Of a stretch of DNA of 64,000 bases, positions 1 to 10,154 are shown piece by piece. This stretch comes from Sutcliffiella horikoshii (lineage in GTDB: Bacteria; Bacillota; Bacilli; Bacillales; Bacillaceae_I): the NCBI RefSeq assembly GCF_008180725.1, contig NZ_VTEV01000003.1:487841-551840 (forward strand), given 5' to 3'. The translations under genes and the position numbers were made by a program. Every line of letters begins with the position of its first letter. Position 1 is the stretch's first letter. The notes under the pieces were generated by a model. It saw only the letters and a program-made list of their open reading frames with translations. It made no database searches and was not told the DNA's origin.

Positions 1-1692
1 TACGCCTGCATGAACAAACAACTCATAACGGCGTTCCATCTCTTCGACTGCCCATTTCAACGCAGCTGTTGCTGCTTTAACATCTGTGATAACCGGGCTT
101 ACAAGATGAGGAATGTGGTTGTATGGTGTAAGTTCTACCATTTTGGGATCTATCAATAAAAGTTTCACTTCGTCCGGAGTACTTTTATATAACAAACTCA
201 TAATGATAGAGTTTACACAGACGCTTTTTCCAGATCCCGTTGCACCGGCAATCAATCCGTGAGGCATTTTCTGCAAATCCAATACGACAGGTTGACCTGA
301 AATATCCAACCCTAAAGCTACAGTCAATGGAGAATTATTCTGGATAAAAGATGGGTGTCGAATAATTTCTCGGATAAATACGGGCTTACTTACACGATTA
401 GGAACTTCAATTCCAATCGTGTTTTTCCCTGGTATTGGTGCCTCCATCCGAATATCACGCGCAGACAAGCTTAGTTTAATGTCGTCACTTAAATTAGTAA
501 TTTTGTTTACCTTTACACCAGGTTCTGGTTGTACTTCAAACTGAGTAACAGATGGCCCTTGTGTTGCTTTTACTACTTTGGCACCTACCCTGAAATGATG
601 TAAGGTTTCGTCTAGTAATTGTTTTTGCGCTTCTACCCAATCTTGGTCACCTTGCGAATGCTGTGGTGGGATGGCTAGCATTGTTATAGGTGGCTTTCTG
701 TAAAATGGTTGGGATACTTCTGCTTTAGCCAACATCTGTTGTTTTTTCTCCAAAGAACGTTTATCCTGCTTAAGCATAATTACATTAAAAGGAATGTTCT
801 GTTTAGAAGATGACTCTTTTTTACGAGTTACTTCTGGTTTTGAATGTTCTACCCTTTCCTCTTTAGGCTCGCTATATTGCATAGTTGCAGCTGATTCCTG
901 TTGAGAAATAGAAACATCTTCATTTACTTCATCCATATCTTCTATTACTTCAATATCTTCTATAACTTCAATTGATTGATCTATATCAGCTTCAAAGTGT
1001 TCTTCGCTGACAGCTCTATCTATCATTGAAGTGATCGGATTCTCCCTTTCCCAGCTATCCTCTGAGGTATCCTTCTCTTCTATTAACTCTTCACTAAAAG
1101 CTTGTACCTTTGATTTGTCTCTATCTGTCATTTCTTCAAAGTTTACACTAGCGTAGCTTTCAAGTGGGTTCCATTGGGTTGCCTCATTAGAGATTGGTTT
1201 TGGTTCTTTACTGTACAGCTCAATCTCAGGGATAAATTCTTCTTTCTTTTCCGTAAGTGGACGAGGTTTATATCCATAAATAGGGGACACCACCTCTGTT
1301 GGATGGAAGGGTTGTTTATTTTTATTTGTTACTTTTTCGAATGCTCTTGGTGTACTTTTTTTCTTTGTTGTTTCTTTGGGTTTTACTGGCTCTTCTGTCG
1401 CTTTTTCTTGTTTCACTTTTATTGATTTTGGCTTGTTTTGTTCTGCTGATTTAGGTTTATTAGGATGATTAGCTTTAGCTTGTTGTCTTCTTTCCTGTCT
1501 TGGCTGCTGTTCTTTTTTTCCTTCATCCGGAATAAGAGGAAAGCGAAATTTACCTGTAGGATATTGATAAGTCACTTTTGCTGTAGGTTGTTTTTGCTTA
1601 TTTTCCGGTTTCTTAGCGTAATCTTGCTCAATGGTCCTTTCTTCCTCATCACTTAGCTGAGCAAACAGCTTTTTAAACCAGTTCACATTCAT
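1..1692 (-). CDS. sftA: DNA translocase SftA (FtsK/SpoIIIE family), C-terminus cut by window edge
   Basis: Reading from an ATG at 1692 ([10 protein letters not shown]...), 564 codons stay open to the window edge, so the 3' end is missing. The N-terminal ~300 residues are a hydrophilic, Glu/Lys/Pro-rich linker without membrane segments. This fits the soluble B. subtilis SftA (YtpS) rather than membrane-anchored SpoIIIE. An FtsK motor follows, with a Walker A motif GATGSGKS at about residues 482-490 and the downstream stretch [19 protein letters not shown]. The family uses ATP to pump chromosomal DNA out of the closing division septum. The neighbours ytpR and ytpQ are in the usual Bacillus order, which supports the name. 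Identification is firm; only the truncation is open. Confidence 0.93.
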   Translation of the reverse strand, partial: MNVNWFKKLFAQLSDEEERTIEQDYAKKPENKQKQPTAKVTYQYPTGKFRFPLIPDEGKKEQQPRQERRQQAKANHPNKPKSAEQNKPKSIKVKQEKATEEPVKPKETTKKKSTPRAFEKVTNKNKQPFHPTEVVSPIYGYKPRPLTEKKEEFIPEIELYSKEPKPISNEATQWNPLESYASVNFEEMTDRDKSKVQAFSEELIEEKDTSEDSWERENPITSMIDRAVSEEHFEADIDQSIEVIEDIEVIEDMDEVNEDVSISQQESAATMQYSEPKEERVEHSKPEVTRKKESSSKQNIPFNVIMLKQDKRSLEKKQQMLAKAEVSQPFYRKPPITMLAIPPQHSQGDQDWVEAQKQLLDETLHHFRVGAKVVKATQGPSVTQFEVQPEPGVKVNKITNLSDDIKLSLSARDIRMEAPIPGKNTIGIEVPNRVSKPVFIREIIRHPSFIQNNSPLTVALGLDISGQPVVLDLQKMPHGLIAGATGSGKSVCVNSIIMSLLYKSTPDEVKLLLIDPKMVELTPYNHIPHLVSPVITDVKAATAALKWAVEEMERRYELFVHAGV

Positions 1693-1744
1693 CACACTCT
1701 TTCTTTGTTGTTCGTAACCTGTTCTCTTATCAGGTTCAGTAGGC

Positions 1745-1771
1745 AAAAAACCACTAGAGAACATCTAGTGG
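1745..1771 (-). terminator. Rho-independent terminator after ytpR
   Basis: Inverted repeat CCACTAGA/TCTAGTGG with a 5-nt loop is followed on the minus strand by six T. It lies 24 bp beyond the ytpR stop and separates ytpR from sftA. Confidence 0.8.
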
Positions 1772-1794
1772 TGAAAAAGAAAGTCATCTCGAAA

Positions 1795-2412
1795 TTAACC
1801 TGAAAACGGTTGGCCCGCCTCATATTTCTCGGTTTCTAAAACAAGGATACCTTTTTCTGCCGGTGCATTTGGAAGGTCTAGTTCTTTCGCAGAACAAATC
1901 ATCCCTGAGGATGCAACGCCTCGCAGTTCTGCATCTCTAATAACAAGTCCACTAGGCATGACTGCTCCAACCTTCGCAACTACGACATATTGTCCGTTAT
2001 CTACATTTGGGGCGCCACAAACAATCTGAAGTACTTCTGTCCCTACATCTACTTTACATACACTTAGTTTGTCTGCATTTGGATGTTTTTCTTTTTCTAT
2101 CACATGTCCAACAACAAACTTCGGGCTAAGATCAGGATTGAGGGTTTCTTTCACTCCATTTTCCTCTAAGGCTTGATTAAGTTTTGCAATTAGGTCTTCT
2201 GTTAGGTTGACTGGGCCTTTGAAGTCGTCTACTGCTATATATTGGGATGCGTTAAAAAGGTTGTATCCCGCTATTTCTTTTGTTTCTTTATCTATAATCT
2301 TCGCAATGTCTCCGGTTTTTTCTACCATTCGATTGTTTAAATTGATTTCTTTTATGTAGATTAGTAGTGTGTCACCTATGCCTTCTTGGTTATAGTACAC
2401 GTTTATGGTCAT
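1795..2412 (-). CDS. ytpR: YtpR family tRNA-binding-domain protein
   Basis: The 205-residue protein has an N-terminal DUF4479-type region (about 1-95) and a C-terminal tRNA_bind/EMAP-like OB fold (about 98-203). The OB fold is recognised from KHPNADKLSVCKVDVG, QIVCGAPNV and GMICSAKELDL. This fold binds tRNA in PheT, MetG and Arc1p, but the role of free-standing YtpR is not established. The start at 2412 has a good AAAGGAAG site. The length matches the family. It lies between ytpQ and sftA as in B. subtilis and has its own terminator. Confidence 0.93.
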   Translation of the reverse strand: MTINVYYNQEGIGDTLLIYIKEINLNNRMVEKTGDIAKIIDKETKEIAGYNLFNASQYIAVDDFKGPVNLTEDLIAKLNQALEENGVKETLNPDLSPKFVVGHVIEKEKHPNADKLSVCKVDVGTEVLQIVCGAPNVDNGQYVVVAKVGAVMPSGLVIRDAELRGVASSGMICSAKELDLPNAPAEKGILVLETEKYEAGQPFSG

Positions 2413-2448
2413 GTTTTTCTTCCTTTCTTTTTTTAGGGTTAGGTTTAA

Positions 2449-2586
2449 CCTCCAGTTTCCTTACGTTTCAGGGGTTCGCTTTCCGCGGGACGGTGCTTGA
2501 GCCTCCTCGGCTTTGCCTGCGGGGTCTCAAGCTACCGTTTCTCCCCCGCTGGAGTCTCACCCCTTGCACTCCAGTCAACTGGGGGA
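2449..2586. repeat. Dispersed GC-rich hairpin element, copy 1
   Basis: About 138 bp with imperfect terminal inverted repeats CCTCCAGTT/AACTGGGGG. The internal core motifs GCTTTCCGCGGGACGG, GAGCCTCCTCGGCTTTGCC and TGCGGGGTCTC recur at other intergenic sites in this window. It fills much of the ytpR-ytpQ gap and is far richer in GC than its surroundings. Confidence 0.8.
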
Positions 2587-2614
2587 TTTGTTTACCTTTA
2601 AGTTATCTCTATAA

Positions 2615-2702
2615 CTTCCGGTTTCCTTACGTTCCAGGGAATCGCTTATCCAGAGGACGGTGCTTAAGTCTCTCACCTTGCACTACAGTCAACCTGGGAG
2701 AT
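2615..2702. repeat. Dispersed hairpin element, copy 2 (internally deleted, tandem to copy 1)
   Basis: It shares the left end (GGTTTCCTTACGTT, GGACGGTGCTTAAG) and right end (CTTGCACTACAGTCAAC) with copy 1 but lacks the central 50-odd bases with the CCTCCTCGG core. It abuts the ytpQ stop codon. It is best read as a tandem duplicate that lost its middle. Confidence 0.6.
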
Positions 2703-3512
2703 TTATTTACTTTTCTTATTGTCTTTTCCTAGGATAAATATTGGTTCTAGTTCTCCTTCTTCATAAAGGAAGGATAGCGCAGTAATTGGAATTTTGCCGT
2801 TTACGAAAAAGCTCATGTTCAATTCGGCTAGAATGTCATAGCCTACTTCATTTTGAATATCTGAAAGTATTAAGACATCTTGATGGGGAACAGATACCGT
2901 CATCGTCCCAGACACTTGCTTTTTAAACGAATCCAAGAATGAATCATTTAATATTCTACTTGCATCGTAACCATCGTTGGAACGGACAAAATAAAAGGTA
3001 TTGCCTGCCACCACATCTTCTTTCATATTTGTCGGAAGCGATCTTACATTAAACATGGCCATTTCTTTGATGGTATTTTTAGTTAAGTTTTCTCTTTGAA
3101 GAAGTTGCTCATCAATCAACTTATAAGATTTCCCTAAATCTACTGCGTAGTAAATTCTTGTTTCCGCTGTATGTTCATCATAAACCAACGGAATGTCATT
3201 ACTTGTCGTTGGGAATGAAGTAGAGCGAATAACAGGATAAATATGGCGTTCAGCACCATTTAATTGTACAGGTATTTTCATGCTTGTTAGCGCTTCTTTG
3301 ACATAATACACATACTCTTCAATAGCATTTATATCATTTGTTTGTTCGTATTTTGAAAGCACACCCTGGAGTGCGATAGAGATTCCTTTTTTTGTTTCCT
3401 TATCCTCCACTCGTAAGGATTCTTTTTCTCGATCATATGTAAATACCCAGTTAGGATGGGATAACTTCTCTTCCATTAATCGTTTTATTTGTAGTACTGT
3501 CATTTTTCCCAT
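2703..3512 (-). CDS. ytpQ: YtpQ family protein (DUF1444)
   Basis: This is a 269-residue soluble protein of the DUF1444/YtpQ family. No catalytic motif is visible and the function is unknown in the family. ATG at 3512 (MGKMTVLQIKRLMEE) is chosen as start because AAAGGA lies 9 nt upstream. The longer reading frame would begin with a TTG touching that ribosome binding site. The stop abuts a repeat copy. The position directly upstream of ytpR supports the name. Confidence 0.88.
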   Translation of the reverse strand: MGKMTVLQIKRLMEEKLSHPNWVFTYDREKESLRVEDKETKKGISIALQGVLSKYEQTNDINAIEEYVYYVKEALTSMKIPVQLNGAERHIYPVIRSTSFPTTSNDIPLVYDEHTAETRIYYAVDLGKSYKLIDEQLLQRENLTKNTIKEMAMFNVRSLPTNMKEDVVAGNTFYFVRSNDGYDASRILNDSFLDSFKKQVSGTMTVSVPHQDVLILSDIQNEVGYDILAELNMSFFVNGKIPITALSFLYEEGELEPIFILGKDNKKSK

Positions 3513-4172
3513 GAGAAACAATCCTTTCTCTTCATTGCTTACCCTTTATTGTACAACAAATCTATGGAAGAATGTAATTGTCGAAGTCTGTTTTACAGAA
3601 AGAATGTCCCACATGCCATGTTCCACCGTTTTTTCTCTATACATAGACTTGATACCCCTTTCCACCTTCCGTTTATCCACCAAAAGACCTTCATTGCATA
3701 TTTATTAGCTGAACCTTAGTGCTCATATTGGCTTCCTTTATTCTTTTAGGAATAGGGTGTCTAGTAGATTTTGCTTGTTTTTTTATTGGTTGTCATTTAA
3801 TTGCACCCACTGGGACATTTCCACTATTACCCATCAACTTGTTATTTAAGACTATAAATAATAGAAAACCCTTTAAAATAGAATTTTTTAACAATTTTAC
3901 TTCGTTTTGTCACTTTTTATCCAACCTCTACCAATTTACTATTATGAAAAACCTGTCTCAAACCAACGGACTATTTTTAGAATATTCTGATACTTTTCTT
4001 TCTTTTTCGACACTATTCTTCTACACACTTTATTAATCTTTAATTGTCACCGAGATACTCCTACATAGCGAAAGACTCTACCTTCCGTAGTGGCAGGTGG
4101 ACATTTTCTTAACAAAAAAAGGGGGGAAGATTCGTCGGTTTTTTTGTATTTCATTTTAAAGGGGGATGTTGA
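3513..4172. other. 660-bp non-coding divergent region between ytpQ and the subtilase gene
   Basis: AT-rich spacer carrying the start signals of two divergent genes. A good ribosome binding site (AAAGGGGG) lies 8 nt before the subtilase ATG. A second G-rich run lies at about 4120-4127 with no convincing start after it. Open frames at 3511-3708 and 3719-4036 lack ribosome binding sites and protein-like composition. I could not place a convincing sigma-A promoter, so regulation of the protease cannot be read from here. Confidence 0.5.
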
Positions 4173-7100
4173 ATGAGTAGGAAGAACAAGCGTAATTTTG
4201 CTAGAGTATTCAGTATCATTATGTGTTTATTACTGATCGCCCCAAGCTTTAACTTTGGTACAGCTTCTGCACAAGGGACAAAAGCTTCCGTCTCTTTGGG
4301 GGAATCTAAAGAAGTGATGGCAAGTAAAATAACGGATCGTTTATCTACACAGTTTTCTAAAGATGGGGAAAAAGTTACCTTCCTTATCAAATTTAAAGAA
4401 CAGGTAGATACGCAGGCAGTAGCTGCTAAAGCTGTGAAAGCAGCAAAGGTTCAAAAAGCTTCTGCTGGACAAGAAAAACTGATGAAGCGTAATGCTGTTG
4501 TATCTGAGTTAAGAGCAACATCAATCGAAACCCAAGCAAATGTAAAAGAGTATCTTGAAAAAGCGGTAGCAGAAGGGAAAGCAAAGGACATCCAATCCTT
4601 CTATGTAGTAAACGGTATGGCCGTTACTGCTACGAAAGAAGTAATGGAAGAGCTTGCTAGATTCCCAGAAATCGAAAAACTTCTACCAAACGAAGTACGT
4701 CAGTTGGATCCATCAGCAGAGGCAGCTGCGACAACTGAAATTGAAGTAGAAGAAAAGCCTGCTGCAAATCTTGAGAACATCGAGTGGGGCGTTGCTCAAA
4801 TCGGTGCACCTCAAGCATGGGAAATGGGTGTTGACGGTCAAGGGACTGTAGTCGCAAGCATTGATACTGGTGTCCAGTGGGACCACCCAGCATTAATGGA
4901 AAAATACCGTGGCTACAATGGTGGTAGTGCGGATCATGAGTACAATTGGTTTGACGCTACTCCGGCAAACCAGTCCACTCCTTACGATGACGACGGTCAC
5001 GGTACCCACGTAACAGGTACAATGGTCGGTGCTGAGCCAAATGGATCTAACCAAATTGGGGTTGCTCCTGGAGCAAAATGGATTGGCGTTAAAGCATTTA
5101 CTCCATCCGGTGGTACGGACGTTGCCCTTCTTGCAGCTGGTGAGTGGATTCTAGCTCCAAAAGATGCTAGCGGAACTCCAAACCCTGCGATGGCTCCGGA
5201 CGTTGTGAACAACTCTTGGGGCGGCGGACCTGGCTTAGATGAGTGGTATCGTCCAATGGTTCAAGCATGGGTTGCCGCTGATATCTTCCCTGCATTCGCA
5301 GCTGGAAATACGCGCATCGGAAACCCTGGTGGTCCTGGGTCAGTTTCCACTCCTGGTAACTATCCGGAATCTTTTGCCACTGGTGCAACGGATGTAAACA
5401 TGAATCTTGCTAGCTTCTCTTTACAAGGTCCATCTCCTTATGATGAAATCAAGCCTGAAGTATCCGCACCTGGAGTTGGAATTCGTTCTTCCTTCCCTGG
5501 AAGCGAATATGGTGCTGCAAGTGGTACTTCCATGGCAAGCCCGCACGTAGCTGGTGTGGTTGCGTTACTAAAGCAGGTTAACTCTAGCCTGACTGTAGCA
5601 GACATCGAGGAAATTTTGATGACTACTGCAACGGCAAGAACTGATTCCAACTTCCCTGACTCTCCAAACAACGGATATGGACATGGTATCATCAATGCAT
5701 TTGATGCTGTTTCTTCCATCATTTCCGGTCTTGGAAAAATCAAAGGGCAAGTTGCAAAGGATGGAGAAGATAGCGAAGCTCCAACCTTCGAACATACAGC
5801 ACCTGCTGAAACGTATGCTGGTATGAGCCTTCCTTTAAGCATTCATGTGCAGGATAATGTAAGTATTTCTTCTGTAACATTGCAATATCAAAACACTGCT
5901 GGTGATTGGGTAGATCTTGCCGCAGAACGTGCATCTGGTTCTTACAATGACGCTACTTACACAGCATCCATTCCTGGTGATGACATTGGTGAACCATCCG
6001 TATCTTACCGCTTTCACATTGTCGACTTCGGTGGCAACGAAGTAACATCTGATACGTACGAAGTAAGCGTTCAACCTGGTATTTCCGTTGGATACTCCAC
6101 AGACTTTGAAACAGATCCTGTGGGCTGGTATTCTTTCGGAGCTGAAAACACATGGCAATGGGGCGTACCTTCTGCTGGTCCGGCTGAGGCAAACTCCGGT
6201 GAAAAAGTATATGGAACAAACCTTGAAGGCAACTACGGAAACCGTGCAAACATGACACTTGTGATGCCTCCTATCGACCTACCTGAAGATAGTGGTGCAT
6301 ATCTTCAGTTCATGAACTGGTTCAACCTGGAGACTCGTTACGATTTCGGTCATGTATTCGTTTCTACAGACCAAGAGAACTGGACTCAACTTCTGCGTTT
6401 CGATGGTATCAGCGAAAGCTGGACTGCTAGGGAAGTTGACCTTTCTGCATATGCTGGTCAACGTATTTACATCGGTTTCAACGTTACAACAGACGGTAGT
6501 GTTGTACGTACAGGTTGGTACATTGATGATGTAGCATTATCTGCAGAATCTAATGCAACTGAGTCTGCTTCCACTCAGCTGGAAGTTACGAAAGAAGAGA
6601 AAGTGGAAGTAAAAGAGGAGCAAGTAAATCCTGATAAAATCCATCCGGTTGCTACTCCTGAAAAAGAAGAAGCAGTGAAAGAAGATGTTAACCCGGCGGC
6701 ACTTCCATTACATGCACAAGTGACTGTATTGGAAACAAACCGTTCTGTTAACACAAACCCTGCAAACGGACAATACGAAATGTTACATGCAGCAGGCACA
6801 TTCACTGTAGAAGCTGCAGCTTATGGATATCATCCAGCTCAACAAACAGTTGACATCCCTGCAGACGGTGAGGCGGTTGCAAACTTCGTACTAGACGAAA
6901 TTGCACAAGGAACCGTTACTGGTACTGTAACTAACAGCGCGACAGGTGAACCTGTTGCCAACGCAACATTGATGCTTGTTGAGGATGCAGCTATTGCACC
7001 TGTAACAACTGATGAAAACGGAAACTTCTCTATTACTGCTTATGAAGGCGACTACACGCTACGTGTAATGGCTCCTTCTTATTACAGTGAAAATGTGGAG

Positions 7101-8558
7101 ATTTCCATTGAAGGAGATGCTACAACAGAACTTGACATCGAATTACGCCCATTCATTGGATATCCTGGCGAAATCGGCTATGACGATGGTACAGCTGAAA
7201 ATGCCCGCGCATTCTATGATGCCGGAAACGGTTGGGCAGTTAAAATGTCTCTACCTGAAGGTCAAAACAGTGCTCTGGTGACTGGTGGATTATTCCGATT
7301 CTGGGATACTACATGGCCAACTCCTGGTGGTACAGACTTTAAAGTAGAGGTTTGGGATGCATCTGGCACTGATGGAGCTCCCGGATCCAAGCTTGCTGGA
7401 CCATTTGATGGAACGGCACTTCGTACAGGCGAATGGACAACTGTTGACTTAGCTGCGCATGGAATCATCGTAGAACAAGACTTCTACATGGTTTACATCC
7501 AGTCTCAACCAAATCCAAATGCTCCTGGACTTGGAACTGACGAAGATGGACCAAACGCTGGCCGTAGCTGGCAATATGTAGGTGGTGCATGGTCTCCTGC
7601 TCCTGAAGAAGAAGGAAACTACATGATCCGTGCTTTGGTTAACTTTGAAGTAACACCACCTACTATTACTTCTCCTGCCGATGGAACATTCACTAATGAA
7701 TCTACTGTAACGGTGGAAGGTAATGCATCCCCGACAACAACGGTTCATGTAATGAACAACGGTGAAGAAGTTGCAACTGCTACAGCTTCTGAAGAAGGAA
7801 CGTTTGCAGTGGATATTGAGCTTGCTAACGGCGAAAACGTGTTAACGGCTAAATCTTCCACTGAAACAGGCGTGACAGAAGAATCTGCACCTGTTACAGT
7901 TGTTCTTGATAAAGCTAAACCTGAGCTTGCCATTACAAGTCCTGAAGATGGTTCCAAAACGAACCGTGAAACGGTTACCGTAACAGGTACAGTAGCAGAT
8001 GAAAACCTTGATTTTGTAAAAGTCAACGGGAAGAAAGCTTCTGTTGAGGATGGCACATACTCTTTAAGAGTAATGCTTGAAAACGGAGAAAATAACATCC
8101 GTGTAGTTGCTCAGGACCTAGCTGGCAACCGTAAGAGACAAGATGTAACGGTTTATGCGAACTATGATGCGCCTGAAATTACAAACCTAAAACCAGAAGA
8201 AGATAAGCACTTAAGTGCCGGTGAATCTGTGAAGATTGAATTTAACAGTGCAGAAGGCCTGCGTGCAACATTCTCTATCCGTATGCCATTAACAAATGCT
8301 TCTATGATGATGCAAGGCAACGATGTTAACTATAATTTAAACAATGCAGTTGAACTTCCTTTGATGGAACAATCTCCTGGCTATTATGTAGGATATTGGA
8401 CTGCAACTTCTAGCGTCGTAGCGAGCGGAGCAGAAATCGAGGTTAAAGTATCTGATGACTTCGGTAATGTGACTCGTGCCATTGCAGATGGTAAGCTGTT
8501 CATCAATGAAGGAAATGATGGTAGTAAAAAAGATAAAAAGAAAAAGAAAAAGAACTAA
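4173..8558 (+). CDS. bpr: Secreted S8 serine protease, bacillopeptidase F type
   Basis: A 1461-residue exported subtilisin-like protease. A signal peptide covers about residues 1-34 (basic start, hydrophobic core, ASAQG cleavage region). A propeptide with an I9-like inhibitor fold follows to about 190. The catalytic domain has Asp231 (SIDTGV), His276 (DGHGTHV), oxyanion Asn379 (AAGNT) and Ser453 (GTSMASPHVAG). The C-terminal part has a MAM/M6-peptidase-like domain at about 643-785 (FETDPVGW to WYIDDV). It is followed by an acidic linker, two carboxypeptidase-regulatory-like folds (about 860-995), Ig-like repeats (about 1163-1345) and a lysine-rich tail. Size and layout match Bpr (about 1430 residues in B. 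subtilis). It would degrade extracellular protein. In B. subtilis bpr lies elsewhere, so orthology is inferred. Confidence 0.85.
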   Translation: MSRKNKRNFARVFSIIMCLLLIAPSFNFGTASAQGTKASVSLGESKEVMASKITDRLSTQFSKDGEKVTFLIKFKEQVDTQAVAAKAVKAAKVQKASAGQEKLMKRNAVVSELRATSIETQANVKEYLEKAVAEGKAKDIQSFYVVNGMAVTATKEVMEELARFPEIEKLLPNEVRQLDPSAEAAATTEIEVEEKPAANLENIEWGVAQIGAPQAWEMGVDGQGTVVASIDTGVQWDHPALMEKYRGYNGGSADHEYNWFDATPANQSTPYDDDGHGTHVTGTMVGAEPNGSNQIGVAPGAKWIGVKAFTPSGGTDVALLAAGEWILAPKDASGTPNPAMAPDVVNNSWGGGPGLDEWYRPMVQAWVAADIFPAFAAGNTRIGNPGGPGSVSTPGNYPESFATGATDVNMNLASFSLQGPSPYDEIKPEVSAPGVGIRSSFPGSEYGAASGTSMASPHVAGVVALLKQVNSSLTVADIEEILMTTATARTDSNFPDSPNNGYGHGIINAFDAVSSIISGLGKIKGQVAKDGEDSEAPTFEHTAPAETYAGMSLPLSIHVQDNVSISSVTLQYQNTAGDWVDLAAERASGSYNDATYTASIPGDDIGEPSVSYRFHIVDFGGNEVTSDTYEVSVQPGISVGYSTDFETDPVGWYSFGAENTWQWGVPSAGPAEANSGEKVYGTNLEGNYGNRANMTLVMPPIDLPEDSGAYLQFMNWFNLETRYDFGHVFVSTDQENWTQLLRFDGISESWTAREVDLSAYAGQRIYIGFNVTTDGSVVRTGWYIDDVALSAESNATESASTQLEVTKEEKVEVKEEQVNPDKIHPVATPEKEEAVKEDVNPAALPLHAQVTVLETNRSVNTNPANGQYEMLHAAGTFTVEAAAYGYHPAQQTVDIPADGEAVANFVLDEIAQGTVTGTVTNSATGEPVANATLMLVEDAAIAPVTTDENGNFSITAYEGDYTLRVMAPSYYSENVEISIEGDATTELDIELRPFIGYPGEIGYDDGTAENARAFYDAGNGWAVKMSLPEGQNSALVTGGLFRFWDTTWPTPGGTDFKVEVWDASGTDGAPGSKLAGPFDGTALRTGEWTTVDLAAHGIIVEQDFYMVYIQSQPNPNAPGLGTDEDGPNAGRSWQYVGGAWSPAPEEEGNYMIRALVNFEVTPPTITSPADGTFTNESTVTVEGNASPTTTVHVMNNGEEVATATASEEGTFAVDIELANGENVLTAKSSTETGVTEESAPVTVVLDKAKPELAITSPEDGSKTNRETVTVTGTVADENLDFVKVNGKKASVEDGTYSLRVMLENGENNIRVVAQDLAGNRKRQDVTVYANYDAPEITNLKPEEDKHLSAGESVKIEFNSAEGLRATFSIRMPLTNASMMMQGNDVNYNLNNAVELPLMEQSPGYYVGYWTATSSVVASGAEIEVKVSDDFGNVTRAIADGKLFINEGNDGSKKDKKKKKKN

Positions 8559-8569
8559 GTAGTTGAAAA

Positions 8570-8612
8570 GGAGCAGGCAACCCACGGGACACCGTGATTG
8601 CCTGCTCCTTTG
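8570..8612. terminator. Bidirectional terminator between convergent bpr and ytpP
   Basis: An 11-bp inverted repeat GGAGCAGGCAA/TTGCCTGCTCC has short T runs on both strands (CCTTTG and CCTTTTC). It lies between the subtilase stop and the ytpP stop. Confidence 0.75.
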
Positions 8613-8616
8613 TGAA

Positions 8617-8928
8617 TTATAATGAAGCAACAAAAGCTTCAATCTCTTCTTGGGTTTTACGATCCTTGCTTACAAAACGCCCTGCTTCTTCTCCATTTTT
8701 AAACCCAACAAAGCTTGGAATTCCAAATACGCTTAACTCGGCGCAAAGATCAATAAACTCGTCTCTGTCCACGTAAATAAACGTATACTCATTAAACTTC
8801 TCCATAATTTCAGGCAATACCGGTTCAATGACACGGCAATCTGGACACCAGTCCGCAGAAAACATAAACACAACATTCTTCTCACTTTTCAATTGGTTGA
8901 ATTGCTCTATCGATTGTAACTTTTCCAT
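8617..8928 (-). CDS. ytpP: Thioredoxin-like protein YtpP
   Basis: The 103-residue thioredoxin fold has an active-site pair in WCPDC (about residues 27-31) and the cis-Pro segment FGIPSFVGF. The WCPDC motif differs from classical WCGPC and marks the YtpP-type small reductases, which are thought to handle protein or low-molecular-weight thiols. ATG at 8928 is chosen because GGAGGGTGA sits 8 nt upstream; the longer frame starts with a TTG in front of that site. The gene starts 7 bp after the stop of the PTS-IIC-like gene, so the two are probably co-transcribed. Confidence 0.9.
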   Translation of the reverse strand: MEKLQSIEQFNQLKSEKNVVFMFSADWCPDCRVIEPVLPEIMEKFNEYTFIYVDRDEFIDLCAELSVFGIPSFVGFKNGEEAGRFVSKDRKTQEEIEAFVASL

Positions 8929-8935
8929 TAAAACG

Positions 8936-9961
8936 TCACCCTCCAATATTTATTTTCATGTCGCCTTCTTTAATGAAAGATTTCTTTCTCATCCACTCTG
9001 ATACAGCTAAACTTACCACAGCAGGACCCAAAATGTGAAGCAACAAGACTTTTACTAGGACTGACACAGAGAACCCCATAGAAGCAAAGGTCATAATCTG
9101 ACCGACCAAACCGCTTGTCCCCATACCAGCCCCTTCTTTTACATTCGTCATTTGAAAAATTGTCGTTCCTAACGGGGCAAAAATTATTCCCGCAATCGTT
9201 GGCGGGATAATAATCATTGGATTTTTAATAATATTCGGCACTTGCAGCATGGAAGTTCCAATACCTAATGCTAATAGCCCAGACATTTTATTTTCGCGGT
9301 AACTGCTAACAGCAAATCCAACCATTTGAGCTGCACAACCAATTGTTGCCGCTCCTGCTGCAATTCCTTCAAGCCCCAACATCAAAGCAATTGCCGCACT
9401 TGAAATAGGAGCCGTTAATGCCCAACCCATCAATACGGCTACTAAGATACCCATTACAATAGGCTGTTGTTCAGTGGCCCACATGATGACAGATCCTAAT
9501 GAATTCATCCCGGCATTTATTGGAGGACCTATAAAGGTTGCAACAAGAAATCCTGTGAGTATTGTTACAAAAGGCGTCACCAGGATATCCACTTTTGTTT
9601 CTTTTGAGACCATCTTTCCTACTTCCGTAGCCAATAATGCTGCAACAAAACTACCGGCAGGTCCTCCTAATTGGGCCCCGGCTGCCCCAGCAATAAGTGC
9701 AGAAAACAACACTAAAGGAGGCGCTTTCAAGCCATATGCTACTGCTGCCCCAATTGCCGGACCCATCATACTCATTGCCAATATTCCCATATCTGTGAAG
9801 AAAGTCCAGCCTGCTTGATCCCCAACTGTTTTAATAATCAGGCCAATTATAAGCGAGGAGAAGAGTCCAAGAGCCATATAACTCAGGCCATCAATAAAGT
9901 ACACCCTTGGAGAAAGGGTCACTCCTTTTTTATGTAAAAAAGATTTCATATTCTCACTCAT
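8936..9961 (-). CDS. PTS IIC-type membrane protein (PTS_EIIC_2 family)
   Basis: This very hydrophobic 341-residue protein has about 8-10 membrane segments and glycine-rich stretches (PAIGAAVAYGLKAPPLV, AQLGGPAGSFVAA). The pattern fits the PTS_EIIC_2 family of phosphotransferase-like permeases. No IIA or IIB partner is nearby, so a true sugar phosphotransfer role is uncertain and the substrate is unknown. The AAAGGA site touches the ATG at 9961, so the ATG at 9949 (MKSFLHKKG) is an alternative start. It is likely co-transcribed with ytpP downstream. Confidence 0.75.
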   Translation of the reverse strand: MSENMKSFLHKKGVTLSPRVYFIDGLSYMALGLFSSLIIGLIIKTVGDQAGWTFFTDMGILAMSMMGPAIGAAVAYGLKAPPLVLFSALIAGAAGAQLGGPAGSFVAALLATEVGKMVSKETKVDILVTPFVTILTGFLVATFIGPPINAGMNSLGSVIMWATEQQPIVMGILVAVLMGWALTAPISSAAIALMLGLEGIAAGAATIGCAAQMVGFAVSSYRENKMSGLLALGIGTSMLQVPNIIKNPMIIIPPTIAGIIFAPLGTTIFQMTNVKEGAGMGTSGLVGQIMTFASMGFSVSVLVKVLLLHILGPAVVSLAVSEWMRKKSFIKEGDMKINIGG

Positions 9962-9990
9962 TCCTTTTTATTTTTCCTACCTCTATTACA

Positions 9991-10017
9991 TTAATAATAC
10001 CGAAACATAGTCGATAT
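9991..10017 (+). promoter_or_regulatory. Candidate sigma-D promoter of the chemotaxis receptor gene
   Basis: TTAA, 15 bp, then GTCGATAT closely resembles the B. subtilis sigma-D consensus TAAA-N15-GCCGATAT. It points at the methyl-accepting chemotaxis gene starting at 10155, the kind of gene sigma-D drives. Confidence 0.55.
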
Positions 10018-10154
10018 ATACTAGTAGAATATTCTAGCTTTTGTTAAAAGGTTGTTGTGGATTTTGTAGAATTATGTCTATAATTACTTTAAAATATCAG
10101 ACTTTTAACAAAACATATAAAATTCGAAAGTCTTTTATGTTTTAGGGGGGTAAC

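Noticed and set aside
2367-2732. Plus-strand frame of 121 codons across the ytpR-ytpQ gap
   Set aside because: It runs through two copies of the dispersed repeat and part of ytpR; open frame is a by-product of GC-rich repeat sequence.
3511-4036. Two plus-strand reading frames (65 and 105 codons) before the subtilase gene
   Set aside because: No ribosome binding site, biased low-complexity composition, and they lie in a divergent promoter region.
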